A DNA stretch of 64,000 bases from Kudoa neothunni (Eukaryota > Cnidaria), in NCBI GenBank assembly GCA_964304625.1, contig OZ199840.1, forward strand, positions 8,060,001 through 8,124,000. The letters run 5' to 3'. The translations under genes and the position numbers were made by a program. Of the stretch, positions 1 to 11,541 are shown one piece after another. The notes below the pieces were generated by a model, which ran no database searches, was not told where the DNA came from, and was given only the letters and a program-made list of their open reading frames with translations. The stretch's first letter is position 1. The number at the start of each line of letters is the position of its first letter.

Positions 1-1183
1 ATAAGGAAATAATTCAAAGATTGACCGAACGTTGTAGAATTAAGCTGAAATCAATAGTATAGTAAAATATAGTATAGTATAGTATAGGCTAATCGATGCA
101 ACTGATTCTTATTCTATTTTCAGATTATTTAAAAATATTCGGCTCATACATTTATGTACTTTTTTTTAAAATATATCAAACTATTAGGATACATTGCCGA
201 ATTGTTAAAAAAACCCAGAATATAAATAATTAACGTACCGAGATCACATTTTCGTTGACCAATAGCTGTTTCCGAAAAAAAAAATGAATCGATAGGATTA
301 AAATTTAAATTCGTGTTATATTGAATTTTACGAATCACAACGTTTTTTGTGGGAAATTTTTGTGTAGATTTTTGAGGTTAAAAAATTATTAATTAATAAT
401 TATCCAATTAATCATTCACTGATAAAATACTAATATATTCCTATTTCTGAGTTATAGATAATACCTCGATATTGGATTTATCGATTAGATATTAAATATT
501 GTATCCAGGATTTTGTTTGTTTTAGATTTGATACTTGATCAGAAAATCGAAGATTTTTTTTAATTATTTCAATTTTTTGAGCAATGTTCGGAAATTCAGT
601 ATTTGAAAACGATCGCTATTGCTTTCGCTAATGTTGGCATCTTTCCCATTATAATTATAATGTAAACTAAAGCTTAGAATTTATTTTAGCACGCAAGCGC
701 TATGCTATCCCTGAAGAATTGTTTGCGCTACAGAAGGCCTTTTCCGTAGGCCGATTCAGCTATAATTAGTTTATTAGCACATTCATTCTTTCATAAGTCA
801 ATTTCCAGAATAATAAAATCGACTTGAAATTAATTTTATGATATAATTTGATTTCGGGGTTTTGTCTATTGCGTTTTATCAATTTTGGATGAGTCATTAC
901 TGATTAGCTTATGCGTAATGTGCGGAAGCATTAGAAATTGTGATGAAACAATTGATTTGATTATTCATGTGTAAAAAATGTGAGATGTATATAATAAGTA
1001 TATCAGAAAGAGATGTGGGATTGTGTTTGTCGTCTACCAAACATAGTCTCAACCCACAAATGATCGTATTTGCTAATCGTTGAGAGAGGATTAACCCAAG
1101 TGATATACATTCGGAGTGGATAAATTGTATAAGAAATCAATTCGCCTAGCAGCAGCTGTAATATTCGTGTAAGCAGTGCGAGA
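1..1183. other. AT-rich intergenic region with a short TATAG microsatellite
   Basis: No convincing coding sequence is seen. A short tandem array of the pentamer TATAG (period 5, a few units, one imperfect) lies at about 56-87. The rest is AT-rich single-copy-looking DNA with short poly-A and poly-T runs. It presumably contains the promoter of the gene starting at 1184, but no specific element can be named. Confidence 0.5.
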
Positions 1184-2390
1184 ATGGAGAAAGCGAAAAT
1201 CTATTCGGGCATAAATTTGCTCGCCATAATTGATAGTGTGATGCTGGCTACGGCTCAAGAGTTTTATGGGTTGATCGAAGGAACTATTAGAGATGAGAAA
1301 CCGCAACACATCAATCAAACTCATTCATTATCCGATTCCAACGAGACAGTATGGTTGTCGGTGATGGTGGCTGTATTGTCTAATTGGAAAACAATACGAT
1401 TTAGGGGGATTGCATTGTGAAAATTGTGCTATGGTCTTCACACACCTCCTACATGTTTATTGTGGACAATTCAAACCCCTTGACTATGCTGGATCAAGAG
1501 TTTCCCGCCACCTTTGTGGAGGGGATACCAACCAAATGGGACCCAAAACAAATGGATATCTGTTTCGCAATCAAAAATATTATTCGTACAATGATGATCG
1601 ATTCTAGCAGTATGAAAAGCGTTGATAACACAAACGGAGGGAGACACTTTGTGGCCATTCTTGTTCTTGATGTTGTCGCAAACGTATCCAGGTTAATTGT
1701 GTTGGAATGTGCTGACTATAACAATGTTGATACATTTTTTTACTAACATTAAATTATTAACGATCCTCTAGTTGGAATGCTTTTACAATGATTTGAATTT
1801 GTGTTTGTTGAATTTGGAAGATCATTTTGACATCGAATTTTCCCTTCCCGGCCCTACATCTAACAACAATGAGCCCGCCACCCCTATTCTGAATCATCGG
1901 TCCGTGAAACCCGCTCAAATGATCCCATTTGAAAGCCTCGATTCTCTCAAATACATTACCATCATGGAAGTCTTTGAAAATAATGATGGATACTATCAAC
2001 AAGTAGAACGAGATCGAAGTTTGTTCAAATTTACCCGGCAATGTCATCATCGAGTTAGAATCACTTTTATCAACACAAACGAAGAGCTGCATAATTTCGT
2101 TTTCCATGAGTACCTTAAGCTAATCGTAGCCTTTTGATTCTATTAGAGTTATCCTGCGTTTGTTTAGGTGTGAAAAGTTTACAGTTCAGCTTCCCAATGG
2201 GAACATTGTCCCTATGACTAACGTAATTTATATTGTATGGTGTCCTCATTGTAAGCTCCGCAACGTAGGTTTTTTTCGTTCATGGGCGTGATGATAAACG
2301 ATCGTTTTATTTGACAGCTGATTGGGATGTAAATGATGATGATTTGTACACTCTAGTAGAAAACAGTGAAAGTAATTTTTTCTTGTTCAA
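1184..2390 (+). CDS. Unidentified multi-exon protein; weak INTS13/Asunder-like features
   Basis: A spliced gene is supported by several consecutive open exons joined by GT..AG introns that preserve frame. Exon 1 is 1184-1372 (starts MEKAKIYSG). A 32-nt intron at 1373-1404 follows. Exon 2 is 1405-1725. A 46-nt intron at 1726-1771 leads to exon 3, which ends near 2108. A further exon at about 2168-2265 contains PNGNIVPMTN and a WCPHC motif, and a possible last exon lies at about 2319-2390 (DWDVNDDD). Exon 2 has a segment SSHTSYMFIVDNS, and exon 3 has RVRITFINTNEE. Their order recalls the N-terminal domain of Integrator subunit 13/Asunder, but the match is by eye and weak, and exon 1 has no counterpart there. 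Function should be treated as unknown. Confidence 0.5.
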
Positions 2391-3139
2391 TAATTGCATA
2401 TTACTTTATTTTAAATTGTGATGGTAATTGTATTGAGCCAGTATTAAAGGGTTTATTCCAAAGTTAGTTTATACCACTCAGATTTGGGTTATATTAGTTT
2501 ATTGATTACAAATTATCTTATTAGAATAATAATTTTATTTTCTAAACCCCTGCTGTATCTATATTTATAATGTAAGAATCATTTTATACTTAGAATAATG
2601 TTTGAGGAGTTATTGAGTAAAGTATTTATTTTTAAATATTCAAATCGTAATAAATTACTAAGACACTTTTGTTAATTTTATCAGTTTTAATTTTTTTCAG
2701 ATATTACATAAATATTTTACGAGACGCGTTTAATTCAAAAATATTAATGGACGAAATTTATGAATTACTTAATTTAGAAATGATCCCGCCTGTTAATACA
2801 CTATAAATTATAAAGTTCATATTTTTATAGACAAATATAAAAATATTAAAATTACATCGGAACGATAAAAATAATTCATCTTTACGTAATTCTTGAAACT
2901 AGTTTTATATTACACGTAAGATTAACTATCTTGATATTTTGAGTGAGCTAAGCCTTATCGTATAAAGAAACATGCGGATTTCTTTTTCTCATCAGAAGGG
3001 GGTAAGCGTCCTATTTGAGTTAAGAAGATCTGATTTAGAAGCATTGATCTACTTAATTATTATAAAATTTAAGTAATTTAATATTCTTTGTAGACTATGT
3101 CTTGTAAGGATTAGGAATTACCTCATACTGATTTTTATA
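2391..3139. other. AT-rich spacer
   Basis: No open frame, repeat or RNA gene was recognised between the first gene and the left TTAA of the piggyBac element. The 3' UTR of the upstream gene probably lies at its start. Confidence 0.5.
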
Positions 3140-3426
3140 TTAACTTCCAAGTCACTCAAAAATTGACACCCTCCAAGTAAAATGGGGTAGAAGTCTACCC
3201 CACTTTTTTTGATATAAAGATTCAATATGTATACAAATAATTTTAGAAAAAATGAATAAATACTTTGTGGTATTTTCAAATGCGCGTGCGCTCGAATTAC
3301 GTTATATGAAGTTTTTTTATTATTTATTTAATAAATATGTGACCTAAAATAACCTATCTAATATTGGAGAATATATCTACGCGAGCTAATGTATTATAAC
3401 ACGCAATAAAGAACAAAACATCGAAA

Positions 3427-5722
3427 TCAATCATTTATTAAAGCATTTATCGCAAATGTTTTCCGAATGTTATTTACAACACGAAGCTGAACAAACTGAA
3501 TATTTAATGAAGTTTTACGATCCGTTTTTCTGTCACATAGCTCACATATTTTAATGGAGCTGCTTCTATCGTCACTTCGATGATACGTAAAATGAAAATT
3601 CCAAGTTGATGTATTCTCTCGTTTTCTTGAAACTAAATATTTAGTCAACTGACGCACCATCGACTTCAGAAATTCTCTTCTGCTTAGATTGGGCACCTTG
3701 AATAATTCTTAATAAATAGAGAATGCATTATTGAGAGAAATATCTACCATATTAATGAAAACAACGAGGGGTCGTCGACAGGTAAATCTTCTGACGCTAA
3801 CAGATGTTATCAATCTTGCGATTGTGTCAACACCCCCTTTGACTTTGTTATAATGTATCATTACATCAGGTTTAAAGGATCTTCAGATGACGTTTGAGCA
3901 TTTGAACAAGATGTACAATAAGATAGACGGGTTTATTTTTTTTAGATAAATACCGCAATATCATTTTCTTGCCATTAAATACAAAATGGGTAGAGTTAAT
4001 AGGACAATCCATTTTAGGATACAAAAAAGGTGGAATATCCCTCTTAATTGACCGAAGCGTACCAATGAACGTTAGTTTCTTGGTGAGAAGTTCGTCTGCA
4101 AATTCAACAGATGTGAAAAAATTATCACAGACTAAGTTCCGTCCTGAATCTCGGAGTCGTTCCATTAGTTTTAACACCGTATTCTTCTCGACATTTACAG
4201 CCCGGCCGTCACATTGGTTTTGTTTTCATAAGTAAACATACGTTTACAACATCGATGTTTACTTGGGATCAACCAGCAGAAAAAATTTTATGTCGTATTT
4301 CGAAGGTTTATTAGGCGTATACTGTCTAAAGGGACAGCGACCTCTAAATGATATTAGTTGTTCGTCTATACAAACATCTTCATACGGACGGAAAGAACGA
4401 GGCAATAAATCGAACCAATGATTCCATAGATCACGAATATGACAAAATTTGTCATCTTTTTTTCTGATTTCCCTATTATCTCTACCATCAAAATGAAGAG
4501 CTCTAATAATCTGTCTGAATCTATTTAATGGAAACTAATCCCTTTAAATCTTCGGTCCCTCATTGACCCCAAACAACTCTGATATAGGTTCCCTCTATCT
4601 TTATGGATTCCAATGAGTAACATGTAACCAATAAACCCATCTAATTCAGGTTGATCTAGGATTTTCCAATTACATTGGAAATGACTTTCCCTAAATTTAT
4701 TTGTAAAATTGAGGATGATATCATACATCTCCTCTCTGAAAAATAATCTAAATGTGTCAATAATTTCGTTTACATTATTAGATGCAAATGGAGAAACACC
4801 AGGATGAGTATTCATTATATTTTCGGCACTCGTTCTAGAGCAGAGGTCGGCAACGACCGGCCCGCGGACCAAATTTGGCCCGTGAGCTTTCCTCATCCGG
4901 CCCCGCAAGGGATGTCATTGATAAAGTTAATTTTTTTGACGGTGCTTATATAATTTCCTCAACTTTTAATGTCGATCTCTTCACCATATAAATAAGCTTA
5001 ATAACAATGTGAACTATGTTACTTAAGTATTATTCTCTTTTTTTAAACATAAAAGAGCTTAAAAAAATAAATATCAAAATTTTCCCCCGGGCAAATTCCT
5101 TACTTATTTTTACTGATTGTACGATACTAGTTTTATTGTAGGTAATGGAAACGTTTAATTATTGCTCTTTACGATTTAGAACCATAATTTGAATATATAA
5201 ACGTTTAAATTCAGCACCAAAAATATCAGGTAAATTATGAAATAAAAAATTGTATAAAACCAGTAATTCCCTCATAAAAATATCGAACATTCACGTTCGT
5301 TATACTTCTTTTTCTCGTTAAAATAAAAATATATTCTTTTAAATTCTAAAATGTAAATTTAATAATCCAATTTTCAATTGTATTGTGAAAAATTTATTAC
5401 ATCTACTGGATTTAAATATATTCTGGTCTGCCTCCTAGTTTGACATGATTATCCGACCCGGCAACCTAATAGGATTGTCGACCCCTGTTCTAGAGGGTAC
5501 AGGTTTTTCGACCCTCCATAAATGACCATGTTTGTCAATTAGAGACTCTCCTAATACGCTGGTATCTGAATCGAAATTATCCAGCGAAAACCCATCATTG
5601 TGTAAACAATTTATGTCAGAACCATCAAAATCCATGAAGCTATCGCTGTATTCACTAGAAGAAGGCATATTATCGGTTTGTTGTGTATGCGCATTGCGAA
5701 ATTTAGCGGAATATTTACTCAT
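3427..5722 (-). pseudogene. piggyBac transposase (DDE_Tnp_1_7) pseudogene
   Basis: Read on the minus strand, the N-terminus starts at 5722 with an acidic segment (SSSEYSDSFMDFDGSD). After the hAT insertion the frame resumes at 4840 with the family's N-terminal helical region (NNVNEIIDTFRLFFREEMYD, then GFIGYMLLIGIH). The DDD catalytic core follows. The first Asp is in VCIDEQLISFRGRCPFRQY (about 4330-4390), the second in VCDNFFTS (about 4115), and the third region contains YNKVKGGVDT and VVFINMVDISLNNAF (about 3730-3850). A C-terminal RREFL segment and a partial CxxC zinc region end near 3427. All three acidic positions survive, but stop codons near 4230-4260 and 3715 and frame breaks near the C-terminus interrupt it. 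Domesticated piggyBac-derived genes usually keep an open frame, so this is best read as a dead transposon. Confidence 0.85.
4841..5487. mobile_element. Non-autonomous hAT element nested in the piggyBac transposase
   Basis: A 647-bp insertion begins CAGAGGTCGGCAAC and ends GTTGCCG-like/TTGTCGACCCCTG. It is flanked by a perfect 8-bp duplication TTCTAGAG (4833-4840 and 5488-5495), which is diagnostic of hAT elements. The start motif and the nearby CCGGCCCGCGG/TTTGGCCCG are typical of widespread hAT nonautonomous families. There is no coding sequence inside. The duplicated site lies in the transposase frame: the flanking frame reads Ser-Arg-Thr on both sides, showing that the insertion hit an already integrated piggyBac copy. 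Confidence 0.9.
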
Positions 5723-5939
5723 TTTTTTAAAATTTACTGAAATTTTTTCTATAATTATTTATATATGTATAGAATTATTTGATCAAAAAGCGTGGGGTAG
5801 ATTTCTATCCCATTTTACTTGGAGGGTGTTTTTGCATTAACTTTTTTAATATTTATTCAAAAATATTTTATTTTACGTTTATCGAAAGAATTAACAATTA
5901 TAAAATATTAGATGGAGTATCAATAATATTGGATTCCTC

Positions 5940-6009
5940 TTAATGTCATAAAAGTGACGACAAACCCCGCTTGGGGTAGAAATCTACCCCATTTTATTTA
6001 GAAGGTTAA
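5940..6009. repeat. Solo piggyBac-family terminal fragment between TTAA sites
   Basis: A 70-bp stretch bounded by TTAA at both ends (5940-5943 and 6006-6009) contains the same 18-bp palindrome (5973-5990, GGGGTAGAAATCTACCCC) and the adjacent AAAATGGGG motif as the ends of the 3140-5840 element. It is either a residual end of a second copy or a micro-element made of one terminus. Confidence 0.65.
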
Positions 6010-7208
6010 TGATGATTTTTTAATATTCGTGATGATGATGTATCTTAAAAAATAGTACATTCATATTTGTTAATTATTTACTCAAATAAAAATGATTTTT
6101 AAGCATATATCAAAGAATTATAGAAATTTATGCCAAAAATTATTAATTTATTGAACTCTGATAACTTATGTCCATAACCTGTATGTTATATCAGTAGTAA
6201 AAATATTTGAATGCTCTATATTTTTAATTTTAGCGGTATTGCTTTTCAATACATAATTTAAAAGCTATTATTACTTATAGCTCATCGAAAACAACAAATT
6301 TCAAATAAGTTAAAGTCTGGTTTTGATGAAATTTTTTAAAGTGATAGTAACTATTTGGTTTTTAGATAATTAAATTAGTTTCGGTCCAATTTGGACCCAT
6401 TATAAATTTGAGATCATTGTTGTCTGTCATTATTAAATTTCATCAACATAATTATCAGACGCCATTAATAATGTTGAAACTGCCAGAAAAATGAATTAAT
6501 TTTATAATTTCGTACAAATATGAGTGTAAACATCAAGATAAATATTGCGTTTGTGCAGCATATGATGATATTCAATTAATCGTTGAACAATTCTTTTATT
6601 TTTGTTTTCATTTGTTAAATAATTTATAAATATATTATTGTTGATTGTTCTGTATTGAATTTAAATTAAATCCTTAAAAGTCAATTTTTAATATCTATAT
6701 ATAATTTTATTGCGGAGGATTCAATTTAACGCGTGTCTTTAATGAAATCTACGGTTTCAGTCGTATTAAATGCTTTAATTTATCTGTTTATAGTATAAAA
6801 TATCTATTTATAATTTCTTTAAATATATAAACCTCTTTGAGATCTAAAACCACTCGAAAGAATTTTCCCAATATCTTAAACTGTTAAGGTTTGATATATA
6901 TATAAGTTTGAATACCACACAAGCCTACTTAGCAACATACGCACAGTCAGTCCTTTTTTGTTTATATGATTAAAATGAAAAAAATATACCATCGTAGATT
7001 GAATTTTTTATTTCGGTAATGTAAATTTGTAAATTATTCAGAAATTTGTTTTAAAATATAAATGAATTTTCTCTCAATGGAAAAAGTAAATTGAGGTAAA
7101 TTACCTGTGTTGGCAATTTATGTAAAAATTTAACAGCAAGCATAGAAACTTTTTACCAATCAATAATGATTAAACTGTTGCGTGTTAATAACTAGTTATC
7201 GTGGTAAA
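6010..7208. other. AT-rich intergenic region upstream of the RabGAP gene
   Basis: No gene recognised. There are several AT dinucleotide runs (for example near 6700 and 6896). It probably contains the promoter or upstream exons of the RabGAP gene, but nothing specific can be assigned. Confidence 0.45.
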
Positions 7209-10027
7209 ATGGTCACTATAGAAAATTATGATTGTTTATTTATTCATTATCTAGATAAAAAAATACACTTGTTCTTGAATTTGTATTTAACTTCGAAACT
7301 TGTGAGCCGCCCATTTTCATATCGCTTGGACCTGGAAATAACCTACAAAACAACACTTGATCGTTTGTTGCCACTTTCCCATCAACCCATGTCCTATAGA
7401 ATAGCACTCCATTTGGAGGGGCGTGATAAAACAACACTTGTCACCTGTAACCAAAACAACAACAACAACAATAATAATAATAATAATAATAACGCTAATA
7501 ATAATGCTATTAATACCGCCGATATCGATAACCCAATGAACACTAGTAGTCTGAGTTCACTTTCTACCACCACTCCAAAACTTGTGCTGACGAAGCAAAC
7601 TTTTATAAATATGATCAACCCAATCCTAAGAAATAAGATAGCCAATAGTATGTGCTTCATTTAGATGTTGAATAGATCGACTATTGCTGATCTATATAGG
7701 ACTTTCAATACTGTTTGACGTCCCACCGAAGGGGTTTTTTGGAAATCTCTTTGATAATGTTTGTGACAGTGACGATGAAGCTAATTATACTGGGAATTTC
7801 GAGTCTACCTACATCAAAATTCCCTCTGTCATTAAGGTGGAATGGACATCAATTTTTAAAAAATGGATGGAAACCAAAGTGATCCCGCCAAACGCAATGA
7901 ATTTGATTAAAACTGTAATTGGAATAGTTTAGATTATTTTTTACTTATTTGTTTTGGAACCTTTTTAGTATGGAATTTTTCCAGAAATTCGAAAACAATT
8001 TTGGTTGATCTATTCAGGTGCCTATGAACGTCTTGAAGAATTGTCTCCCATATATTACGATCTTGTGAATAAAGTTGTTGATTTTTCCGAACATTTTAGT
8101 TTAATTAGGGTGTATTGGTTTTAGAGCTCTCCCTATGAGAAAATCATAGGATGGGATGTCCGCAGAACATTCCCTAGTCATCAATTTTTTAAAAGTTTGT
8201 CCGGTCCAGGTCAAACTACATTGTACAATATTTGTAAAGTGAGTTTTAATAATGTGTGGATATTGTTTATTAAATTTTATTAGGCCTATTCATTATTTGA
8301 TCCGGAAGTTGGTTATTGTCAAGGAATGTCGTTCATAATAGCTACTGTACTTCTTGTGGTAAGTTTATTTTTTTATCTATTGAGAGCGTCTAATAATACT
8401 GTATGAGATAATAAATAAATGTATAGGCCAACGAAGTCGAAACTTTTGCTATCACTGTACAAATTATGCAAAAATATTCACAACGAGACATTTACATGGA
8501 AAATTTTCAATCACTACAATTGGAATTTTTTATATTTGAACGTCTATTACACGTACATTGGAGCTTGTGAGGCATTTCTTCACTGTACTGTTAAACTAGA
8601 AATTTTGCCCCGAACTTCATAAACACCTAAAAAACTGTGGAATTGAAAACCATATGTTCCTTACACAATGGATTTTAACAATGTTCTCCGCCAAATTCCC
8701 GCTATCTATGACATTTCCTGTGATTGATTTCTTTCTGCTGGATGGAAGGCTTGCTCTTATCAAAATATCGATAGCTCTTTTGATGGTGAAATTTTATTTC
8801 CACCATTTTTAACAACACCCGTAAATGAATTAGATATCCAAGCATGACATTTTAAAATTCAATTTTGATGATATTTTACGCTATTTTCGTTTAAATCTTC
8901 CACGATTTTATATCTCCAAGGTCAACTGTCAAAATTTAATCAATTTTGCGAGAAACCTTGATGTAAGCGATTTTTCACCGTTCCCTTGATTATTATAATA
9001 GGGTGATTTGATTACACGTATGTAGGTGAACAGCGAAGAGATAGATATGCTTATTCATGATTACAACCGACAAAAAAGCGAAAAATCTCAACCGAATGAT
9101 CCTGTTGAAAGTTTGAAAGCTGAAAAGAACGTTCTTTTCAATCGACTAATTCGTATGGAGATTGAAAACGATATTTTGGCAAGGGAACTCATTAAATATC
9201 AACTAAAAAACGAAAAACAAGTTGCCTCTGTATTGCATTCGCTGTTTTGTGTAATGTCTATCGATTGATAATCATTTTAACTTAGTTGGAACAAATCGTT
9301 GACGATAAAGACGCTGAAATACAGTATATGTTAAATGAAATCGAGAACTGTCATGCTCTCATTAAAAAATACTCAAATGAAGAAGGCCTTGTAATTGAGA
9401 TGTTTTTTGTTTCTTACAGTTTTTTCTAATATTCTCATCTAGATAAAAGACACCTTACGAAAATGTATCAGTGATTCAGATCAACAATTGGCTAAAAATT
9501 TAAAAATTATTGAACATTATAAATCTGTAAATGTTTTTTGTTGATGCTTTAAATGTATATGGTGGATCGGTCAAGATCTGTAACAATATGGAAATAAGAT
9601 TGGTCAACATGGAATCCGAGAACAAATCAATGTGGGAAGAATTGAAACAACATGAACCCGAGTGTAAAAATTGTCAGAAAATCTCCATCTTACTTGATAA
9701 CACCTCTAAACCTAACTCTACTACTACTACTACCGAAGTTTTCCTTCCCACTTCAAATATGATTGAATTGACTCCTTCAGAGGAGCGTGTAACTATTTTT
9801 ACTTATTAATATACTTATATTATCTATCATTATTGAGAATTTTAATGCATTTTGTACAGATCAAACAACTTGAGCAAGAAGTCATTATAACCAAAGATGC
9901 ACTGGCGGAAGCTTCCAATACTATCAATGAACTGTCCCAAGAAATATCTGGATTGAAAATTGATTCTAAAACTCCATGGTTCAGAAAACTAACGTCCAAT
10001 CTCAAAAATAAAAACAGTTATCAATAA
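7209..10027 (+). CDS. RABGAP1-like: RABGAP1/RABGAP1L-like TBC-domain Rab GTPase-activating protein
   Basis: A multi-exon TBC-type RabGAP that would stimulate GTP hydrolysis by Rab GTPases on endomembranes. The TBC domain is spread over short exons (about 7830-8900): a WTSIFKKWM lead-in; FPEIRKQFWL; IIGWDVRRTFPSHQFF with the IxxDxxR arginine finger; GQTTLYNICKAYSLFD; and VGYCQGMSF with the catalytic YCQ glutamine finger. Then come HMFLTQWILTMFSAKFPLSM and FPVIDFFLLDG. The C-terminal half (9026-10027) is a coiled coil that follows RABGAP1 order: a DPVESLKAEKN stretch, an EIENDILARELIKYQ stretch, a CKNCQK cysteine pair and a final TPWFRKLTS segment. That order separates it from EVI5. Introns are about 33-70 nt. 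Before the TBC domain a poly-Asn run sits at about 7456-7500. The N-terminal PTB domain of vertebrate RABGAP1 was not recognised, so the true start may differ (ATG at 7209 chosen). Confidence 0.85.
7456..7509 (+). repeat. AAC/AAT triplet repeat encoding poly-asparagine
   Basis: A run of AAC then AAT codons with few interruptions encodes about 16 asparagines within the RabGAP open exon. The mixture of AAC and AAT blocks suggests two rounds of triplet expansion. Such runs are common in AT-rich genomes and probably form a disordered linker. Confidence 0.8.
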
Positions 10028-10740
10028 CTCACTTTCATATAAATTTTCAATAATTACTTGTATGTAATGATATTTTAATGAGTATTCGATTTTATGTTCA
10101 ATTGACGGTTGGATTATTTTTTTATCCCCCCGTCTTACTAATCTTTTCTTATTAATTATTTAAAAAACAAGTAAATTGATAGAATGTTAGGAGGAATAAA
10201 AAATCGATTTATCGCGCGCACGCATATAACTCCCTTTGATGGCTTAGTTTTTGATGTTGTTCTCGATTAAACAAACATAATCACAACTCATTAATTTAAA
10301 AATTTACTATTTTTTACTTTAATTGATGAATTTTTAAAAACATATAAATATTTGTTTGATTTAAACATATCTCTCCAATGAATAAAATAAAGAATGAAAT
10401 TAGCGTTGACTTTGGATTGAAGATGGAGGATTAAAATATGTTGTGAACACTACTGTAAGTAATTATTAAAAATAAATTTACGGCTGTAACCATATCACTG
10501 ATAACTTAAACTTTTATTATAAATTATAATTTAGGGAGAATTTTAATATTTGAAATCGAAGGTTCGATGAATTAAAAATTAACTCAAATAAGTGTCTATT
10601 ATGCGAGATAAATAAAATATATAAAAACGTAACTTTAATTTATATTATTCATGCATGGACCCATAATTAAATTTAATAAAGAAAAACCAATTAATTTTCC
10701 CATACATCTGAACGAATATATATATATATATATATATATA
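10028..10740. other. Spacer with a GCGCGCACGCAT island and (TA)n run
   Basis: No coding sequence was recognised. A short GC-rich alternating purine-pyrimidine island (GCGCGCACGCATATAA) lies at about 10214-10230, similar to islands seen elsewhere in the window. A (TA)n microsatellite at about 10717-10740 abuts the MITE that follows. Confidence 0.5.
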
Positions 10741-11077
10741 CAGTGAAACCTCGGACTTCGACCATAATCCGTTCTAGATGACGTGTGTTCGAATTCCGCA
10801 TAATTTTTTCCGGCGCAAAAAAATAAGTATTTCCATTCTTATTTATGAAAAATATGCATATCTTGTTTTTATAAAATATCACAAATAAATATTAGGTATA
10901 ATAATAAAAATGACATATAGGATAAATATTTTTTGGTTGTCATACGATAGAATATAAGGGGTTCTCTTTCGATGACGTTCGTACAACTTGATTTGATCTA
11001 AATTCTCTTCCTATATGCGTTCGAACTCAAAAGTGTTTCTGACTCAATATTTTTGGTTGAATTCCCAGGTTTCATTG
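10741..11077. mobile_element. Tc1/mariner-pogo-like MITE
   Basis: The element is about 337 bp and flanked by TA dinucleotides (10739-10740 and 11078-11079). The left end reads CAGTGAAACCTCGG and the reverse complement of the right end reads CAATGAAACCTGGG. This is an imperfect terminal inverted repeat of the type found in pogo/Tigger and related TA-target elements. It has no coding capacity. The target lies at the edge of a (TA)n run, as expected for this superfamily. Confidence 0.7.
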
Positions 11078-11079
11078 TA

Positions 11080-11541
11080 CAGAAAAGTAGGTAAATAAGG
11101 AGACCTAATCCAATTTTTTTCTTAAAATTATTTTATTGTTTAATAATGTTGTCGCTGAAAAAGCCTGCTTATGATTACACGCATATTTTGTTAGAATATA
11201 TGCAACGCACCAGATTTTTCCTTCTTAATTTTTGCATTATATCCATCCATACGCCATCTGAAAATGACTGGTAAATTTCCCTGAAGTAGAATTGATCTGC
11301 GTATCATTTACTCCCCAATGTAAACTTACAGAAAATAAAAGATTTAAATGGGCGGTTTCACTAATAATCAGAACATCTATTAAAAACTTCAATTTTAAAG
11401 TCTGGAGAAAGAATTTGAAGATAGAGTTTTAAATTTAATGGTCTCAACAAAATAAATAACACTGAATTATTATATGAAAGAAATACATTCAGCGCAATGA
11501 TCTACAAATATACAACATATTTTCATATATAAATTAATAAA
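11080..11541. other. Spacer, nothing recognised
   Basis: AT-rich sequence between the MITE and the 3' end of TAF7. No open frame or repeat was recognised. It presumably holds the TAF7 3' UTR on the minus strand. Confidence 0.4.

Larger units (their letters stand above)
3140..5840 (-). mobile_element. piggyBac-type DNA transposon, decayed, interrupted by a hAT element
   Basis: The element is bounded by TTAA at 3140-3143 and 5837-5840, the piggyBac target site. Just inside each end, related inverted sequences read CACCCTCCAAGTAAAATGGG followed by an 18-bp palindrome of form GGGGTAGA..TCTACCCC (3184-3201 and 5794-5811). Between them the minus strand encodes a piggyBac transposase. A related terminal fragment lies just outside at 5940-6009. 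The coding region is cut by a 647-bp hAT insertion (4841-5487) and has additional stops, so it cannot be active. Exact termini are uncertain because the outermost 20-30 bp of the two ends do not align well. Confidence 0.85.

Noticed and set aside
56-87. Telomere-like repeat
   Set aside because: The TATAG array has only a few units and does not resemble TTAGGG-type telomeres; a simple microsatellite.
7394-7660. Minus-strand frame rich in leucine resembling a signal peptide or membrane segment
   Set aside because: It is the antisense shadow of the AAC/AAT triplet repeat that encodes poly-Asn in the RabGAP gene.
7656-7683. A 17-nt ultra-short intron in the RabGAP gene
   Set aside because: Several GT..AG choices exist in this stretch and none can be favoured without transcripts; other introns in the gene are 33-70 nt.
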